64,000 nt of DNA from positions 1 through 64,000 of the forward strand of contig JBMHDH010000072.1 of assembly GCA_049889495.1 (NCBI GenBank). The letters run 5' to 3'. The stretch's first letter is position 1. Every line of letters begins with the position of its first letter. A program made the translations under genes and the position numbers. Origin of the DNA: UBA685 sp049889495. Its GTDB lineage: Bacteria; Pseudomonadota; Alphaproteobacteria; Puniceispirillales; Puniceispirillaceae. The notes beneath the pieces were generated by a model, which was not told where the DNA came from, did not search any database, and saw nothing but the letters and a program-made list of their open reading frames with translations. Shown piece after piece: positions 33,490-43,049 of the stretch.

Positions 33490-34898
33490 GCTATGCTGAT
33501 CGCGCAAAATCCGTCATTGTCGCTGATGATGATAAATCAGTTCGTCTGGTGATTGCGCAAGCCCTGAAAAAGCAAGGTTATGTTGTTCATACAACTGCCA
33601 CAGCCGCAGGTATGTGGGATATGTCAGTTGGCAATCGTGGTCAATTGCTGATAACAGATGTTGGCTTTCCTGATGGTGATGCGCTTGATATGCTGCCGCG
33701 CCTGGTATCACGTTGCCCTGATTTAAAAGTGATTGTCATGAGTGCCAGAGCAAATCTTTTGACAGCGGTAAAATCGCAACAGCAGGGCGTTGTTGATTAT
33801 TTGCCAAAACCATTTGAATTAAAACAGCTGATTGATACCACAGCGCGGGCTTTTGCCAATGGCAGTATGCGCGCACCGCTTAGCGAGATTGACACGCCGC
33901 AAACCACTTATCCTGCTTTGCTCGGCAGATCTGCTCAGATGCAAGAGGTTTATAAGGCCTTGGCCAAATTATCTGTTCAAACTATGCCTGTTCTGATCGA
34001 AGCAGAGCTAGGGTCTAGCAAAGTGGATGTTGCCAAAGCGTTACATGATATGGGCGGCACACAAGACAAACCCTTTATTGAAATGAATTGCGCACAAATA
34101 CCAAAAAGCGCACATCAAGCCAATTTGTTTTCGCAAGAGGGCGCCTTTGCCAAAGCCGCCGATGGAACCTTATTTATCAATCATATTGATGCACTGCATT
34201 CTGATGCGCAATTGCACTTGGTGGCGGCACTTGAAAAGCAAGAGGGTGAAGGAGGGGGATGGCCCAAACGGTTATTGCTTGGCACAGTGTCTGATTTGCG
34301 ATCTGCGGTTGCTTCTGATGATTTCAGAGAAGATCTGTTCTTTGCCATTTCTGTTGCCCCGCTAAAATTACCAGCCTTGCGTTACCGAAAATCAGATATT
34401 CCAGCCCTTGCAAATCATTTTTGTGAACAGGTGAGTGAAGAGCTGTCAGTCATACGTGGCCTGTCATTATCAGCTATATCTGCCTTGCAGGAATATGATT
34501 GGCCAGGCAATATTCGCGAGCTGGCATTTATTTTGCGCAAACTTATCATTGCCTCAGATCGCGAAACAATCGAGGCTGATGACGTGCTGTCAGAAATTAC
34601 GTCCTTAAAGCAAACGGCTTTGGATGATGATCAGTCACAAAATTCTCTATCAGATGCAGCCGATCGGCATATTCGGCATTATTTTGATGCTTTGGGTGAT
34701 AACATACCCCATACAGGGCTTTATGACCGAATTATGCAGGAAGTGGAGCGGCCTTTAATCATTCGCACCTTACACTTAACCAAGGGCAATCAAATAAAAG
34801 CAGCGCAAATACTGGGATTGAACCGAAATACATTGCGAAAAAAAATAGAATGGCTTCATATCTCAAAAGATAAAAAAGATTATCGGACTTCATCATGA
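33486..34898 (+). CDS. ntrC: NtrC-type response regulator with degenerate AAA+ domain
   Basis: 470 residues, by position and overall similarity NtrC. The receiver domain (about 8-122) keeps the phospho-acceptor Asp58 and Lys108. The Fis-type helix-turn-helix (about 430-463, GNQIKAAQILGLNRNTL) is intact. The central ATPase domain is not: Walker A reads AELGSSKV (173-180) instead of GESGTGKE; Walker B reads GTLFINHID (227-235) instead of GTLFLDEIG; and about 15 residues that include the GAFTGA sigma-54 loop are absent, so LFSQE runs straight into GAFAKAADG, which aligns with the GRFEQADGG block after the loop. FREDLF is kept. It should still bind DNA but probably cannot hydrolyse ATP or open sigma-54 complexes (inference). 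Confidence 0.9.
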   Translation: MSYADRAKSVIVADDDKSVRLVIAQALKKQGYVVHTTATAAGMWDMSVGNRGQLLITDVGFPDGDALDMLPRLVSRCPDLKVIVMSARANLLTAVKSQQQGVVDYLPKPFELKQLIDTTARAFANGSMRAPLSEIDTPQTTYPALLGRSAQMQEVYKALAKLSVQTMPVLIEAELGSSKVDVAKALHDMGGTQDKPFIEMNCAQIPKSAHQANLFSQEGAFAKAADGTLFINHIDALHSDAQLHLVAALEKQEGEGGGWPKRLLLGTVSDLRSAVASDDFREDLFFAISVAPLKLPALRYRKSDIPALANHFCEQVSEELSVIRGLSLSAISALQEYDWPGNIRELAFILRKLIIASDRETIEADDVLSEITSLKQTALDDDQSQNSLSDAADRHIRHYFDALGDNIPHTGLYDRIMQEVERPLIIRTLHLTKGNQIKAAQILGLNRNTLRKKIEWLHISKDKKDYRTSS

Positions 34899-37114
34899 AC
34901 GCGGCACAAAAAGATCAAAATCAGAAAAATCAGCGCAGAGGCTTGCGTGAAGATCGGCTTGCCTATTTGGTGATTTTGATGACCTTGTTTCTTGGTGGCG
35001 GGACCATCGCGCTGTTTGCAAGAATGGATTATTTATCTGACAGCTCAGAAACCTTGCAATTGTTATTTGTAGCGGCCACCGTGGCTTTGGCCATTTTATT
35101 GATCTTTGTGGGGCGGCAAATTTGGCGTATTTGGGTGGAACGCCGTCAAAGGATGGCTGGTTCGCAATTGCATTGGCGTCTGGCATTGCTTTTTGGCGGA
35201 ATCACAACATTACCAGCCATCATTGTTGCCTTATTTGCGATCTCTGTTTTGGATTTTTCATTGCGTGGTTGGTTTGCCCAACGTATTTCAACCGCGATTG
35301 AACAATCTGTGTTGGTTGCAGATGCTTATTATGAAGAACATTCACGTTCCGTTCGTGGCCAGATTTTGGCCATGGCCAATGATGTGAACCGTGAAGCCAC
35401 TGTGCTATCTGGCAATCAAACGCTTCTTGAAGAATATTTAAATAATCAAATTTTGCTTCGTAATTTATCTGAAGCTGTCATTGTTGATGGCACAGGGCAA
35501 ATTTTGGCCAAATCGCAATTTGCTTTTGCCTTAACATTTTCAAATCTAGATGACAGATGGGTGGAAAGAGCGCGGTCTGGGGAAGTGGTGGTATTTAACA
35601 CAGGCCAAGGCAGCAAATTGCGCGCTGTGGTCAAGCTGAACTCCTATGTCGATGCCTATTTATTGGTCGGGCGCTTTATTGATAATTCAGTGCTAGAGGC
35701 AGTGGCACAAACCAAATTGGCAGCCTCTGATTATCAATCTTTATCTTTCCGTCAATTTGATTTGCAAATCAGCTTTGCTGTGCTGTTTTTTGCTGTGACA
35801 TTATTATTATTGCTCTCGGCTCTTTGGATTGGTCTGAATTTGGCGACTGCCATTGTTGGGCCATTATCACAGGTGATTTCAGTTGTTGATGAGGTAAGGC
35901 TTGGCAATCTAAAGCCACGTGTTGGCGATAATCAAGGGTTTGACGAAATCCACCGCCTTGGCACCTCAATTGATAATATGCTTGATGAATTGATGCGTTC
36001 GCGCCAGCAACTTGTCGCGGCCAATGAACAGCTAGATCAAAGGCGTGAATTTACCGAAACCGTGTTGGGTGGTGTGTCATCTGGTGTCATTGGTTTGAAT
36101 ACCAACGGGATGATTACTTTACCAAATCAAATGGCATGTCATTTGCTTGGTAAGAAGCCGTCTGAATTGTTAGATGGAAAATTATCAGAATTGGTACCTG
36201 AATTTGCCAGCCTAACCGCGATCATCAAGAAAAAAGGCAAGGCAAAACAAGAAGAGCAGATCACCTTATATGTGGCAGGCAGGCGGGTGGTGTTGCGTGC
36301 GCGTATATCGGCTGAATATGTCGAAAAGCGCATTATTGGTTATGTGGTGACATTTGATGATATCTCAGCGTTGCTTGCGGCGCAAAGAAAGGCCGCTTGG
36401 TCAGATGTGGCGCGCCGTATTGCCCATGAGATTAAAAACCCGCTTACCCCCATTGAATTGGCAGCAGATCGTCTGGCAAAAAAGTTTAAACCAAAATCTG
36501 AAGAAGAAGCAGTTAACTATCAGGAATATATTAATATTATTAGCAGGCAGGTATCTGATATTGGTCGGATGGTAGATGAATTTTCGGCCTTTGCCAGAAT
36601 GCCAGCCCCGCGCTTTGAGGCTGCGAATTTGTTACAATTGGTGGCAGGGCAAATTGCCCTTTATCAAGATAATGAAGATGGCATTACATTTGACATCATC
36701 ACCAGCCCTGATTTGCCAGATAGCTTGCCATTAGACCAAGGTTTGATCAGGCAGGTGGTCACGAATTTGTTGCAAAATGCGATGAATGCCTTGCGAGAAA
36801 GTAAAGTGCCAGCCCCTAAAATCACAGCAGAATTATCCAATGATGATGCCACAATGACTTTGACCATTACTGACAATGGGCCAGGCTTGCCAAATGTTGA
36901 TTTTAGCAAGTTATTTGAACCCTACATGACCACAAGAGATAGTGGCACAGGGCTTGGTCTTGCGATTGTGCAAAAGATTATCGAAGATCATGGTGGGCAG
37001 ATCGAATTGTCAAACCGCCAATTCGAAAAAGACAACGCAAATCCAGATGATACTATGCCAGCAGGCGCCATTGTCACTGTGACTTTGCCATTAGATAGAG
37101 GGTCTGATACATGA
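34895..37114 (+). CDS. ntrY: sensor kinase NtrY
   Basis: 739 residues. Several N-terminal membrane helices (about 20-42, 52-72, 90-120) and another near 290-320 bracket a periplasmic region; then HAMP, PAS (about 385-490), HisKA with RRIAHEIKNPLTP and HATPase with DNGPGLP and GTGLGLAI. NtrY pairs with NtrX and has been linked to nitrogen and redox/oxygen sensing in alphaproteobacteria. Both ends overlap neighbours by four bases (ATGA), so ntrB-C-Y-X form one tightly coupled unit. Confidence 0.93.
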   Translation: MNAAQKDQNQKNQRRGLREDRLAYLVILMTLFLGGGTIALFARMDYLSDSSETLQLLFVAATVALAILLIFVGRQIWRIWVERRQRMAGSQLHWRLALLFGGITTLPAIIVALFAISVLDFSLRGWFAQRISTAIEQSVLVADAYYEEHSRSVRGQILAMANDVNREATVLSGNQTLLEEYLNNQILLRNLSEAVIVDGTGQILAKSQFAFALTFSNLDDRWVERARSGEVVVFNTGQGSKLRAVVKLNSYVDAYLLVGRFIDNSVLEAVAQTKLAASDYQSLSFRQFDLQISFAVLFFAVTLLLLLSALWIGLNLATAIVGPLSQVISVVDEVRLGNLKPRVGDNQGFDEIHRLGTSIDNMLDELMRSRQQLVAANEQLDQRREFTETVLGGVSSGVIGLNTNGMITLPNQMACHLLGKKPSELLDGKLSELVPEFASLTAIIKKKGKAKQEEQITLYVAGRRVVLRARISAEYVEKRIIGYVVTFDDISALLAAQRKAAWSDVARRIAHEIKNPLTPIELAADRLAKKFKPKSEEEAVNYQEYINIISRQVSDIGRMVDEFSAFARMPAPRFEAANLLQLVAGQIALYQDNEDGITFDIITSPDLPDSLPLDQGLIRQVVTNLLQNAMNALRESKVPAPKITAELSNDDATMTLTITDNGPGLPNVDFSKLFEPYMTTRDSGTGLGLAIVQKIIEDHGGQIELSNRQFEKDNANPDDTMPAGAIVTVTLPLDRGSDT

Positions 37115-38493
37115 GCGGCGAAATTCTGATTGTTGATGATGAACATGATATTCGCTTGCTGATCAGCGCAACCTTGTCTGATGAGGGCTTTACAACAATT
37201 GAAGCCTCAAATGCCGCACAAGCGCGTGAAAGCCTTGTTTCGCGCCCGCCAAGCTGTTTGATTTTGGATATTTGGATGCGTGATTCAGATATGGATGGGC
37301 TGGAATTGCTGTCTTGGTGTCGGTCTTTATATCCTGATTTGCCTGTGGTGATGATCTCAGGGCATGGCACCATTGAAACAGCGGTTCATGCCTTGCGCAT
37401 AGGGGCTTATGATTTCATTGAAAAACCCTTTAAGGCAGAGCGTTTGTTATTGACAGTCAATCGCGCCATTCAAACAGCGAAGCTTGAGCGGGAAAACAGA
37501 GAATTGCGTACCCGTAATCAAGATCTGTCAGATATTGAGGTGATTGGGCAATCACAGGCAATAAAAAATATCAAATCATCAATTGAAAAGCTGTCTACCA
37601 CTGCTAGCCGCGTGATGATTCAAGGGGGATCTGGGACAGGCAAAGAGCTGATTGCGCGCAAAATTCATAGCAATTCAGAAAGAGGCAATCACAAATTTGT
37701 AGTTGCGAATTGCGCAAAATTAACAGCTGAAAAAGCAGAGCTTGAATTATTTGGGTCAGAATCCATCCAAGATGGCAGACGGGTGGTTGGCCTGTTTGAA
37801 CAAGCGCATCTTGGTACCCTCTATTTTGATGAAATTTGTGATTTGCCTTTGAATACACAAGCCAAGCTTGTCCGCGCTGTGGCAGAACAAAAATTCAGGC
37901 GTGTCGGCGGTGCGGCTGAAGTTGTGGTGAATGTGCGCATCGTCTCTGCTTCGTCACAAGATTTATCAGCCGCCATTGCGGCTGGCAAATTACGTGAAGA
38001 TTTGTATTACCGTTTGGCTGTGGTATCTCTGATGGTGCCATCTTTGGCAGAGCGGCGCGAAGATATCCCGTTGCTGGCAAAATATTTTATGAAGGTCGGA
38101 GCCGTGCAATTTGGTAAATCACCTCTGAAATTAGGAGATGATTTGCTGAATTTATTCCGTTCTTATGCATGGCCAGGTTCGGTTCGGCAAATGCGCAACG
38201 TCATTGAATCCTTGCTGATTATGGCCAAAGACAAAGAAGATGATGTGTTGAGCGTGGCTGATTTACCCAGTGGCTTATTGGCAGAAGAGCAAAATAACCC
38301 GTCATCAGGCGCAATTGGCTTTTCGCAGGATATTTATGCCTTGCCTTTGCGTGAAGCGCGTGAAATTTTCGAAGCCCATTATCTGCAAGAACAGTTAAAC
38401 CGTTTTGATGGCAATATATCAAAGGTGGCAAAATCCATTGGCATGGAACGTTCCGCTTTGCATCGCAAGCTAAAATCGTTAAATATGCAATAG
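37111..38493 (+). CDS. ntrX: response regulator NtrX
   Basis: 460 residues: receiver domain with Asp53, AAA+ domain with intact Walker A (GGSGTGKE, 172-179) and acidic Walker B (TLYFDEI), and a Fis-type helix-turn-helix at the end (GNISKVAKSIGMERSALHRK). The GAFTGA loop is absent: ELFGSES is followed by IQDGRRVVGLFEQA. Loss of GAFTGA is a known trait of alphaproteobacterial NtrX, which acts independently of sigma-54. Unlike the NtrC here, its ATP-binding residues are kept. Confidence 0.93.
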   Translation: MSGEILIVDDEHDIRLLISATLSDEGFTTIEASNAAQARESLVSRPPSCLILDIWMRDSDMDGLELLSWCRSLYPDLPVVMISGHGTIETAVHALRIGAYDFIEKPFKAERLLLTVNRAIQTAKLERENRELRTRNQDLSDIEVIGQSQAIKNIKSSIEKLSTTASRVMIQGGSGTGKELIARKIHSNSERGNHKFVVANCAKLTAEKAELELFGSESIQDGRRVVGLFEQAHLGTLYFDEICDLPLNTQAKLVRAVAEQKFRRVGGAAEVVVNVRIVSASSQDLSAAIAAGKLREDLYYRLAVVSLMVPSLAERREDIPLLAKYFMKVGAVQFGKSPLKLGDDLLNLFRSYAWPGSVRQMRNVIESLLIMAKDKEDDVLSVADLPSGLLAEEQNNPSSGAIGFSQDIYALPLREAREIFEAHYLQEQLNRFDGNISKVAKSIGMERSALHRKLKSLNMQ

Positions 38494-38579
38494 CATGACT
38501 TGAAATAATGAAGCAGAGATATGATTGCTCCTTTTGCAAGTCATAGCAAAAGATACCAAATGAGGTACTGAGGCAAATT

Positions 38580-39950
38580 ATGAGAATTGTTATTTGTGGG
38601 GCTGGCCTTGTCGGAAGCGCCATTGCAAATCATTTGGCTGCTGAACAAAATGACGTGACTGTCATTGACGCAGATGCCGAAAAAATTCAGCGTGTTGTAG
38701 AACATGCGGATGTGCGCGGCGTTGTGGGCGTTGCGTCGCACCCAGATATCCTTGCTGAAGCAGGCCTAGCTGATGCTCAGCTGCTGATCGCTGTGACAGA
38801 ATCTGATGAAATTAATATGGTTGCCACGCAAGTGGCGCATACGATTTTTCATACGCCAACACGCATTGCCCGTATTCGCTCTTGGGCTTATTTGAACCCT
38901 GAATTTCGGGATCTTTATGGCTCAGATCATATGCCGATTGATCATATCATCTCGCCAGAAGAAGAAGTGTCTTCGGCTGTGGAACGCCAATTGCGCTTGC
39001 CAGGTGCCTTTGATGTCAAAGATATGGCAGATGGCAAGGTCCAGCTGATTGGGGTTATTGCCAAGTCAAATTGTCCGATTTTATCAACGCCGCTTCGTCA
39101 TTTAACAAGCTTATTTCCAGAATTGAAAATGACCATTGTTGCCATTGTCAGAGGCACGTCTGTGATTGTGCCAAGAGATGGCCGTGATGAATTGCAAGAA
39201 GGCGACCGCGTTTATTTTGTCTGTGATGTCGATCATACACAACGCGCCATGGCCGCTTTTGGTCATACCGAAACAGAAGCTGCCAAGGCGGTGATCGCAG
39301 GCGGGGGTAATATCGGCATCTTATTAGCGCGTAAAATTAACAATAATGAAAACAACGCCAAAGCCACCATCATTGAAATTGATAAAACACAAGCCCGCAA
39401 AATTGCCGAAGATTTATCTGAAATTACGGTGGTGTGCGGTGATACGCTTGATGCTGATATTCTTGAAGAAGCTGGTGTTGAGACAACAGGCACTTTTTTA
39501 TCGGTGTCAAATGATGATGAAGTGAATATGCTATCTGCCTTGTTGGCCAAGCGAATGGGCGCATCTCATACGGTTGCTTTGGTCAACAACCCAGGCTTTG
39601 TGCCGCTAATGTCCACATTGGGGATCGATGCTGTGGTAAATCCACCGCAAATCACCGTGTCTTCTATTTTGGAACATGTCAGGCGTGGGCGTATCCGTGA
39701 TGTGCATTCTGTATTGGAAGGTCACGGGGAAGTGCTAGAGGCTGAAATTATGCCAAGCTCTGAATTGGTAGGGCAAGATCTGCGTCATGCGCGCATTCCA
39801 AAGGGGCTAACGATTGGTGCACTTGTCAGGCAAGGTGTTGTTATTGCCGCGCGTGGTGAGACAATTATCGAAGCCAATGATTTGATTATCTTATTTGCTA
39901 AGCAGGGGCGCGCTGCCAAAGCAGAAGCCTTGCTTTCAAGCGATTTTTAA
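38580..39950 (+). CDS. trkA: Trk potassium-uptake regulatory protein TrkA
   Basis: 456 residues with two RCK units. Each has a Rossmann NAD-binding motif (CGAGLVGSAIA at the start, AGGGNIGILLA near the middle) and a C-terminal TrkA_C subdomain. The peripheral protein gates TrkH/TrkG potassium channels. It lies 86 bases after ntrX, the usual alphaproteobacterial place. No trkH is in the window. Confidence 0.93.
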   Translation: MRIVICGAGLVGSAIANHLAAEQNDVTVIDADAEKIQRVVEHADVRGVVGVASHPDILAEAGLADAQLLIAVTESDEINMVATQVAHTIFHTPTRIARIRSWAYLNPEFRDLYGSDHMPIDHIISPEEEVSSAVERQLRLPGAFDVKDMADGKVQLIGVIAKSNCPILSTPLRHLTSLFPELKMTIVAIVRGTSVIVPRDGRDELQEGDRVYFVCDVDHTQRAMAAFGHTETEAAKAVIAGGGNIGILLARKINNNENNAKATIIEIDKTQARKIAEDLSEITVVCGDTLDADILEEAGVETTGTFLSVSNDDEVNMLSALLAKRMGASHTVALVNNPGFVPLMSTLGIDAVVNPPQITVSSILEHVRRGRIRDVHSVLEGHGEVLEAEIMPSSELVGQDLRHARIPKGLTIGALVRQGVVIAARGETIIEANDLIILFAKQGRAAKAEALLSSDF

Positions 39951-39971
39951 CCAAAGGGTATTAAACGCAAC

Positions 39972-40823
39972 ATGTCTCGTATTGCCTATGTGAATGGCGC
40001 TTATGTGCCGCATGATGACGCCGCTGTTTCGATTGATGATAGAGGGTATCAATTCGGAGATGGTGTGTATGAGGTGGTCTTTTTGATTAATGGTCATATG
40101 GCAGATGAGCAGATGCATCTTGATCGCCTGGAACGGTCTCTTGGGGAAATGGCTATGTCACTTCCGATCAGCCGTGCCGCCCTGCAAATGATCATGGCGC
40201 GTGTCATTCGCATGAATGGTGTGAAAACAGGCCTTGTCTATGTGCAAATCACCAGAGGTGTGGCACGCCGTGACCATAAATGGACAAAGCCACTTCGTCC
40301 CTCTGTGATCGTTACCGCGAAAAACACAGCTTCGGATGTGCCAAAAGAGGTCAAGGCAGTGAATGTTATCACGGTGCCTGATGAAAGATGGGAAAGGCGT
40401 GATATTAAAACCATCCAGCTTTTGCCAAATTGCCTTGCCAAACAAAAAGCCTATGAAGCAGGGGCCTATGAGGCAATTTTGATCGAAAAAGATGGCACAA
40501 TCACAGAAGGTTCTAGCTCAAATGTGTGGATTGTAACAAATGACAATGAAATTATCACGCGCCCAGCCACTGAAAAAATCCTTAACGGCATCACAAGACG
40601 CGCGGTTGCAAAAGTGGCAGAAACCTTGCAAATGAGTGTAATTGAACGCCCCTTTGATAAGGATGAGTTGCTCGCCGCTAAAGAAGCCTTTGTGACCTCA
40701 GCCTCCTCACATGTCACAGCCATTGGGCATGTAGATGGGCAAAAGATCGCAGGTGGTATCGCGGGACCAGTGGCCAATCGCCTCAGAAAAGCCTATATTG
40801 ATACCGTGGTAGGAGATGCGTAA
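39972..40823 (+). CDS. dat: D-amino-acid aminotransferase (class IV PLP enzyme)
   Basis: 283 residues, full length for fold-type IV transaminases. Motifs: DRGYQFGDGVYEV near the N terminus, RRDIKTIQLLPN with the PLP-binding Lys, and EGSSSNVWI. Expected to interconvert D-alanine and D-glutamate for peptidoglycan; branched-chain aminotransferase or aminodeoxychorismate lyase activity is less likely given the D-AAT-like RDIK..LLPN segment. Standard position between trkA and hfq. Confidence 0.88.
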   Translation: MSRIAYVNGAYVPHDDAAVSIDDRGYQFGDGVYEVVFLINGHMADEQMHLDRLERSLGEMAMSLPISRAALQMIMARVIRMNGVKTGLVYVQITRGVARRDHKWTKPLRPSVIVTAKNTASDVPKEVKAVNVITVPDERWERRDIKTIQLLPNCLAKQKAYEAGAYEAILIEKDGTITEGSSSNVWIVTNDNEIITRPATEKILNGITRRAVAKVAETLQMSVIERPFDKDELLAAKEAFVTSASSHVTAIGHVDGQKIAGGIAGPVANRLRKAYIDTVVGDA

Positions 40824-40905
40824 CGCAGGCATAATTGCACTGATGATATGGTAAAATCCTGTCAAAATTAGCAAATAATAACAATAATCACTAAGGAGAT
40901 TTGCT

Positions 40906-41139
40906 ATGGATAAAGCGCAAAATCTACAAGATGTATTTTTAAATCAAATGCGCAAACAGCATGAGGCTGTGACGATTTTTTTGATTAATGGCGTCAAATT
41001 GCAAGGCATAATCACATGGTTTGACAATTATTCCATGTTGTTAAAGCGTGATGGTCATATCCAGCTTGTCTACAAACATGCCATTTCCACTATCATGCCT
41101 GTCAATCAGGTTGATATCAGCGCTTATTCAAGCGATTAA
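40906..41139 (+). CDS. hfq: RNA chaperone Hfq
   Basis: 77 residues. Both Sm motifs are present, with Gln8, F-L-N around 11-13, the KLQGIITWFDNYSMLL strand block and the YKHAIST lysine-histidine RNA-binding motif. The C-terminal tail is very short, as in many alphaproteobacteria. It pairs small RNAs with mRNA targets. AAGGAG ribosome site. hflX, the usual next gene, does not follow. Confidence 0.97.
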   Translation: MDKAQNLQDVFLNQMRKQHEAVTIFLINGVKLQGIITWFDNYSMLLKRDGHIQLVYKHAISTIMPVNQVDISAYSSD

Positions 41140-41155
41140 GGGTATTGAATCTATT

Positions 41156-42028
41156 ATGTCTGATCAAGAGATGGGTCTGATTGACCAAGTTGCTGCCTTG
41201 ATGGTTGAGGCAGGTCAAACGATCATAATGCCCTTATTTGATAATTTAGCCCCTGAAGATGTTGCAACAAAATCATCAGATACCGACTTTGTGACCATCG
41301 CAGACAGAGAGGCTGAATTCTGGCTGATACCCCGCCTTGAAGCTTTATTGGATGATGTGTTTGTGGTGGGGGAAGAATCCATCTCTGATACGCCAGCTTT
41401 GGCAAAGAAAATTGGCAAAGGGCTTAGCTTTGTTATTGATCCCATTGATGGCACAAGAAATTTTGTGAATGGGTCACGTCATTTTTGTTCGATGATTTCC
41501 TTGATTGATCAAAACCAGCCCTTGGTGGCATGGGTCTATCGTCCGCTTGATCAAGATATCTTGGTCGCTGTGCATGATGAAGGTGTGCATCATATGAAGC
41601 TTGATGACAGCCATAATTTGACCAACTGGCAAGAGATTTCACGCGTTTTTGATCGCACCAGCCTATCTGATATGAACGGCACAGGCGGCATTAAGGGCCT
41701 ATCTGGCGGCAAAAGAGAAGAAGTCAAAGCCCAATTGCGCGCTTTGAAAGGGCGCAAATTAATTGGCAGTGCAGGGTGCGAAGCCGCCCTAATTGCATTA
41801 GGTGAGCATGATTTCTTGATGCATTCGAAAACAACGGCTTGGGACCATACGCCTGTGGATTTAATTGCGCGTGAAATTGGGGCGGTATCTTATAATTTGC
41901 CAACAGGCGAGGGCTATTCGCCAAATTGTGATGATGCGTTATTGATTGCACCAGATCATGCAAGCTGGCGCGCCTTGGCAAATCACATTTGGCCAGATCC
42001 TGTGACCATGCCAGATGGGGTATCATAA
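41156..42028 (+). CDS. inositol-monophosphatase-family phosphatase
   Basis: 290 residues. Family metal-binding motifs are present: DTDFVTIADREAE, VVGEES, DPIDGTRNFVNG and a WDHTPVDLI variant of the WDxAAG motif. These Mg-dependent enzymes hydrolyse inositol phosphates, histidinol phosphate, PAP or sugar phosphates; which one cannot be read, although the WDHTP variant suggests it is not the standard inositol-1-phosphatase. The start at ATG 41156, 16 bases after hfq, gives the usual N terminus. A 16-bp tandem duplication covers its stop codon. Confidence 0.85.
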   Translation: MSDQEMGLIDQVAALMVEAGQTIIMPLFDNLAPEDVATKSSDTDFVTIADREAEFWLIPRLEALLDDVFVVGEESISDTPALAKKIGKGLSFVIDPIDGTRNFVNGSRHFCSMISLIDQNQPLVAWVYRPLDQDILVAVHDEGVHHMKLDDSHNLTNWQEISRVFDRTSLSDMNGTGGIKGLSGGKREEVKAQLRALKGRKLIGSAGCEAALIALGEHDFLMHSKTTAWDHTPVDLIAREIGAVSYNLPTGEGYSPNCDDALLIAPDHASWRALANHIWPDPVTMPDGVS

Positions 42029-42061
42029 AGATAGGGTATCATAAAGATGGGATATTATCAC
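42014..42061 (+). repeat. tandem 16-bp units across a stop codon
   Basis: GATGGGGTATCATAAA, GATAGGGTATCATAAA and the diverged GATGGGATATTATCAC run in series. The first copy holds the last codons and the TAA of the phosphatase gene. Confidence 0.75.
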
Positions 42062-42084
42062 AAGGGCTGATTACGCAAAAAAGA

Positions 42085-42912
42085 TTATGTTGTGCTTTTC
42101 GCCTCTTGCCAAAGCGCTTCCATCTCCGCCAGTGAGGCATCTTTGATATCGCGTCCTTCCGCTTTTAAAGCACTTTCAACATAGCGAAAGCGTGTTTCAA
42201 ATTTGCGGTTGCACCCCAATAATGCTGTTTCGGGATCAACGCCTGCCTTGCGCGCTATATTTGAGGCCACAAATAAGATATCACCGATTTCATCTTTGAT
42301 CTTGGCGTCATCTTTAACAGGCTTGTTCCATTCAGCCAGCAACTCGCCTGTCTCTTCATGCATTTTTTCGATAACCTCATGCATATCTGGCCAGTCAAAC
42401 CCAACACGTGCCGCTCTTTTTTGTAATTTTGCCGCACGCACCATCGCTGGTAATGTGGTCGCCACATCTTCTAGCACAGAAGGCTCTTTATCTGATTTTT
42501 CAGCGCGCTCAATGGCTTTTAACTCTTCCCAAGCGTCTTTTTGAGCCGTGGCATTGCGTGCGCCTTCATCACCAAACACATGAGGATGGCGGCGGATCAT
42601 CTTGTCACAAATGCTTGTGATCACATCTGTTAAGGTGAAATGGCCTGCCTCACGCGCCATTTGGGCGTGAAAGACGACTTGCAACAACAAATCCCCCAAT
42701 TCATCACGCAAAGCTGGCATATCATCATGAGCAATGGCATCTGCGACCTCATAGGCTTCTTCGATTGTATAAGGGGCGATGGTTGTGAAATCTTGTTCGA
42801 CATCCCATGGACAGCCTGTCTTTGGGTCACGCAAGGCTTGCATAATATCATGAAGGCGCGTGATTTCTGTTTGTAAATCATTATGATTTTGGTTGTCTTT
42901 TTGATCTGTCAC
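42085..42912 (-). CDS. mazG: nucleoside triphosphate pyrophosphohydrolase MazG
   Basis: 275 residues with two MazG helical domains. The first has TGCPWDVEQ and the metal-binding EEAYEVADAI followed by ELGDLLLQVVFHA; the second has EETGELL and DEIGDILFVASNIAR. It hydrolyses dNTPs, preventing misincorporation, and in enterobacteria modulates ppGpp. GTG start with an AGGAT ribosome site. Divergent from the DUF502 gene. Confidence 0.93.
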   Translation of the reverse strand: MTDQKDNQNHNDLQTEITRLHDIMQALRDPKTGCPWDVEQDFTTIAPYTIEEAYEVADAIAHDDMPALRDELGDLLLQVVFHAQMAREAGHFTLTDVITSICDKMIRRHPHVFGDEGARNATAQKDAWEELKAIERAEKSDKEPSVLEDVATTLPAMVRAAKLQKRAARVGFDWPDMHEVIEKMHEETGELLAEWNKPVKDDAKIKDEIGDILFVASNIARKAGVDPETALLGCNRKFETRFRYVESALKAEGRDIKDASLAEMEALWQEAKSTT

Positions 42913-43049
42913 GGCCCGATCCTATCTATCTGGTAAAGAAATATTTATCTTTTTTATGATCACCTGTTGCAAGTCTGGTATCTTGCACCATTGTCTTAAT
43001 AAGGGCATGATACCAAAACCATCCCACCTTCGCATTATGAGGAAAGCTT

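Noticed and set aside
33486..34898. ntrC as a frameshifted pseudogene
   Set aside because: The frame is continuous, regions on both sides of the lost motifs align well, the DNA-binding domain is intact, and both ends keep the four-base overlaps with ntrB and ntrY.
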